Of a DNA stretch of 64,000 nucleotides, positions 63,250 to 64,000 are shown in pieces; the stretch's first letter is position 1, and the number at the start of each line of letters is the position of its first letter. The notes under the pieces are model-generated. The model ran no database searches. It worked only from the letters and a program-made list of their open reading frames with translations, and was not told the origin of the DNA. The stretch lies in contig NZ_JANUSB010000016.1 in the NCBI RefSeq assembly GCF_024793895.1, positions 62,001 through 126,000 of the forward strand. Reading direction: 5' to 3'. The DNA is from Serratia sp. AKBS12 (GTDB lineage: Bacteria > Pseudomonadota > Gammaproteobacteria > Enterobacterales > Enterobacteriaceae). The position numbers and the translations under genes are program-made.

Positions 63250-63789
63250 ATGCAGCAACCTGTTATTCACGCCGGGCAATTTGAACTGCGCCCCTTTACC
63301 CTTGGCGATGCGCCACGGGTAAAGGCGCTGGTTAACAATCCGCGCGTTTCGCAAATGACCGCCAATATTCCCTACCCCTATACCAACGACATGGCCGAAG
63401 AGTGGATCTCCCTGCACCCACGACAATGGCAGACCGGCACCGATGCCATTTTCGCTATCGTCAACCAGCACAACCGACAGCTACTCGGTGCCGTTTCGCT
63501 AATAGAGATCGAGCGTCGGCAAGCGCAGATAGGATACTGGTTGGGAGAAAAGCATTGGGGAAAAGGTATTGCAACCCAGGCCTGCCAAACGCTGTGCCGT
63601 TTCGCCTTTTCATCGTTAGGTCTTCATCGACTGCAAGGTCGCCATTTGCGGTGTAATCCGGCATCTGGCCGCGTTTTGCAGAAAACCGGGTTTTGTTTCG
63701 CTGGCAGCGAGTTTATACAAACCGGGCTACGTCAACGAAAAGAATGGCTTGATCTCTATTTTCTTCAGTTGGCAGATCTTAAAACGTAA
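63250..63789 (+). CDS. GNAT N-acetyltransferase, RimJ/RimL type
   Basis: 179 residues. FELRPFTLGDAPRVKALVNN is the RimJ/RimL start, IGYWLGEKHWGKGIATQACQ the acetyl-CoA-binding motif A, and RLQGRHLRCNPASGRVLQKT motif B. It would acetylate an N-terminal amino group or a small amine. The strong AAGGAGATGGG site precedes the start. No link to neighbours is evident. Confidence 0.9.
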   Translation: MQQPVIHAGQFELRPFTLGDAPRVKALVNNPRVSQMTANIPYPYTNDMAEEWISLHPRQWQTGTDAIFAIVNQHNRQLLGAVSLIEIERRQAQIGYWLGEKHWGKGIATQACQTLCRFAFSSLGLHRLQGRHLRCNPASGRVLQKTGFCFAGSEFIQTGLRQRKEWLDLYFLQLADLKT

Positions 63790-64000
63790 ATCTGTCACCG
63801 TCGACCGACGGCATGGTTATTAGCTTGTAAGTGGTTAAACTCGCCTATTTTCTTTTTGTTACCATCAGCCGCTTGCCATTTACCATTAATTGCGCCGAAA
63901 TGACGCTAAATAACTTCATTAGCACACGGCGAGCCGCGTTAATTAACCTAAACCGGCGTTAAATTACGCTAAACCGCCTATTGGTGCGCCAATACCCCTA
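63790..64000. other. Gene-free right end of the window
   Basis: No coding frame is supported. AT-rich, with repeated short words: ACGCTAAA at 63903-63910 and 63966-63973, GCGTTAA at 63936-63942 and 63956-63962. This could be the promoter and operator region of a gene to the right. Confidence 0.4.

Overview
The window looks like chromosome from a Serratia-type member of the Enterobacterales (Yersiniaceae). Nearly every housekeeping protein aligns from memory along its full length with its E. coli counterpart, but blocks that are scattered in E. coli are joined here: wza-wzb-wzc/yegH/asmA-dcd-udk/mrp-metG, yohJK-cdd/sanA/mgl-galS-yeiB-folE, and gsi-iaaA/moeAB/ybiT. Coding DNA outside the capsule genes is visibly GC-rich. 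The species cannot be fixed from the sequence alone. I see no tRNA or rRNA gene, insertion sequence, prophage or CRISPR array.

Layout. (1) 1-15.6 kb, minus strand: a Wzx/Wzy-type capsule or exopolysaccharide locus that runs off the left edge. Transcription appears to start near 15553, passes a JUMPstart/ops element (15412-15449), and continues through galU, galF, wza, wzb and wzc. It then crosses a perfect hairpin (9236-9264) into AT-rich serotype-specific genes: flippase, pyruvyl transferase, glycosyltransferases, acyltransferase and polymerase. (2) 16-26.6 kb: yegH, dcuC, asmA, dcd, udk, a PAP2 phosphatase, mrp and metG. (3) 26.8-34.5 kb, plus strand: an orphan sugar-binding protein, a YdeE-like exporter, yohJK, cdd, maeA and sanA. 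(4) 34.5-41.6 kb, minus strand: mglBAC, galS, yeiB and folE, with recognisable CRP and Gal operators. (5) 41.8-46 kb: a YbfB-type MFS gene divergent from a LysR gene that appears co-transcribed with the formaldehyde-detoxification genes frmA and yeiG. (6) 46.4-57.3 kb: the glutathione importer gsiABCD with iaaA, a DUF924 gene, moeAB and ybiT. (7) 57.5-64 kb: accessory genes. These are a LysR gene and a DUF606 transporter pair, an AriR-like biofilm/acid regulator, a glycine-zipper membrane protein, a P450/ABM operon divergent from an ArsR regulator, a GST and a GNAT acetyltransferase.

How the parts work together. UDP-glucose from GalU feeds capsule synthesis. Wzx flips and Wzy polymerises repeat units, and Wza/Wzb/Wzc export and control the polymer. 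MglBAC imports galactose under GalS and CRP. Gsi imports glutathione and IaaA handles isoaspartyl or Gly-Asn-type peptides, while FrmA and YeiG use glutathione to oxidise formaldehyde.

The most unusual item is the compact cytochrome P450 at 60664-61638. It keeps the haem Cys loop but lacks the Glu of ExxR, most of the meander and the I-helix acid, and it overlaps an ABM-domain gene. The capsule control region (promoter, Rcs-like box, JUMPstart, post-wzc hairpin) and the repeated CRP/Gal-operator geometry are the best-supported regulatory findings. All coordinates and motifs were read by eye; no database search was run.
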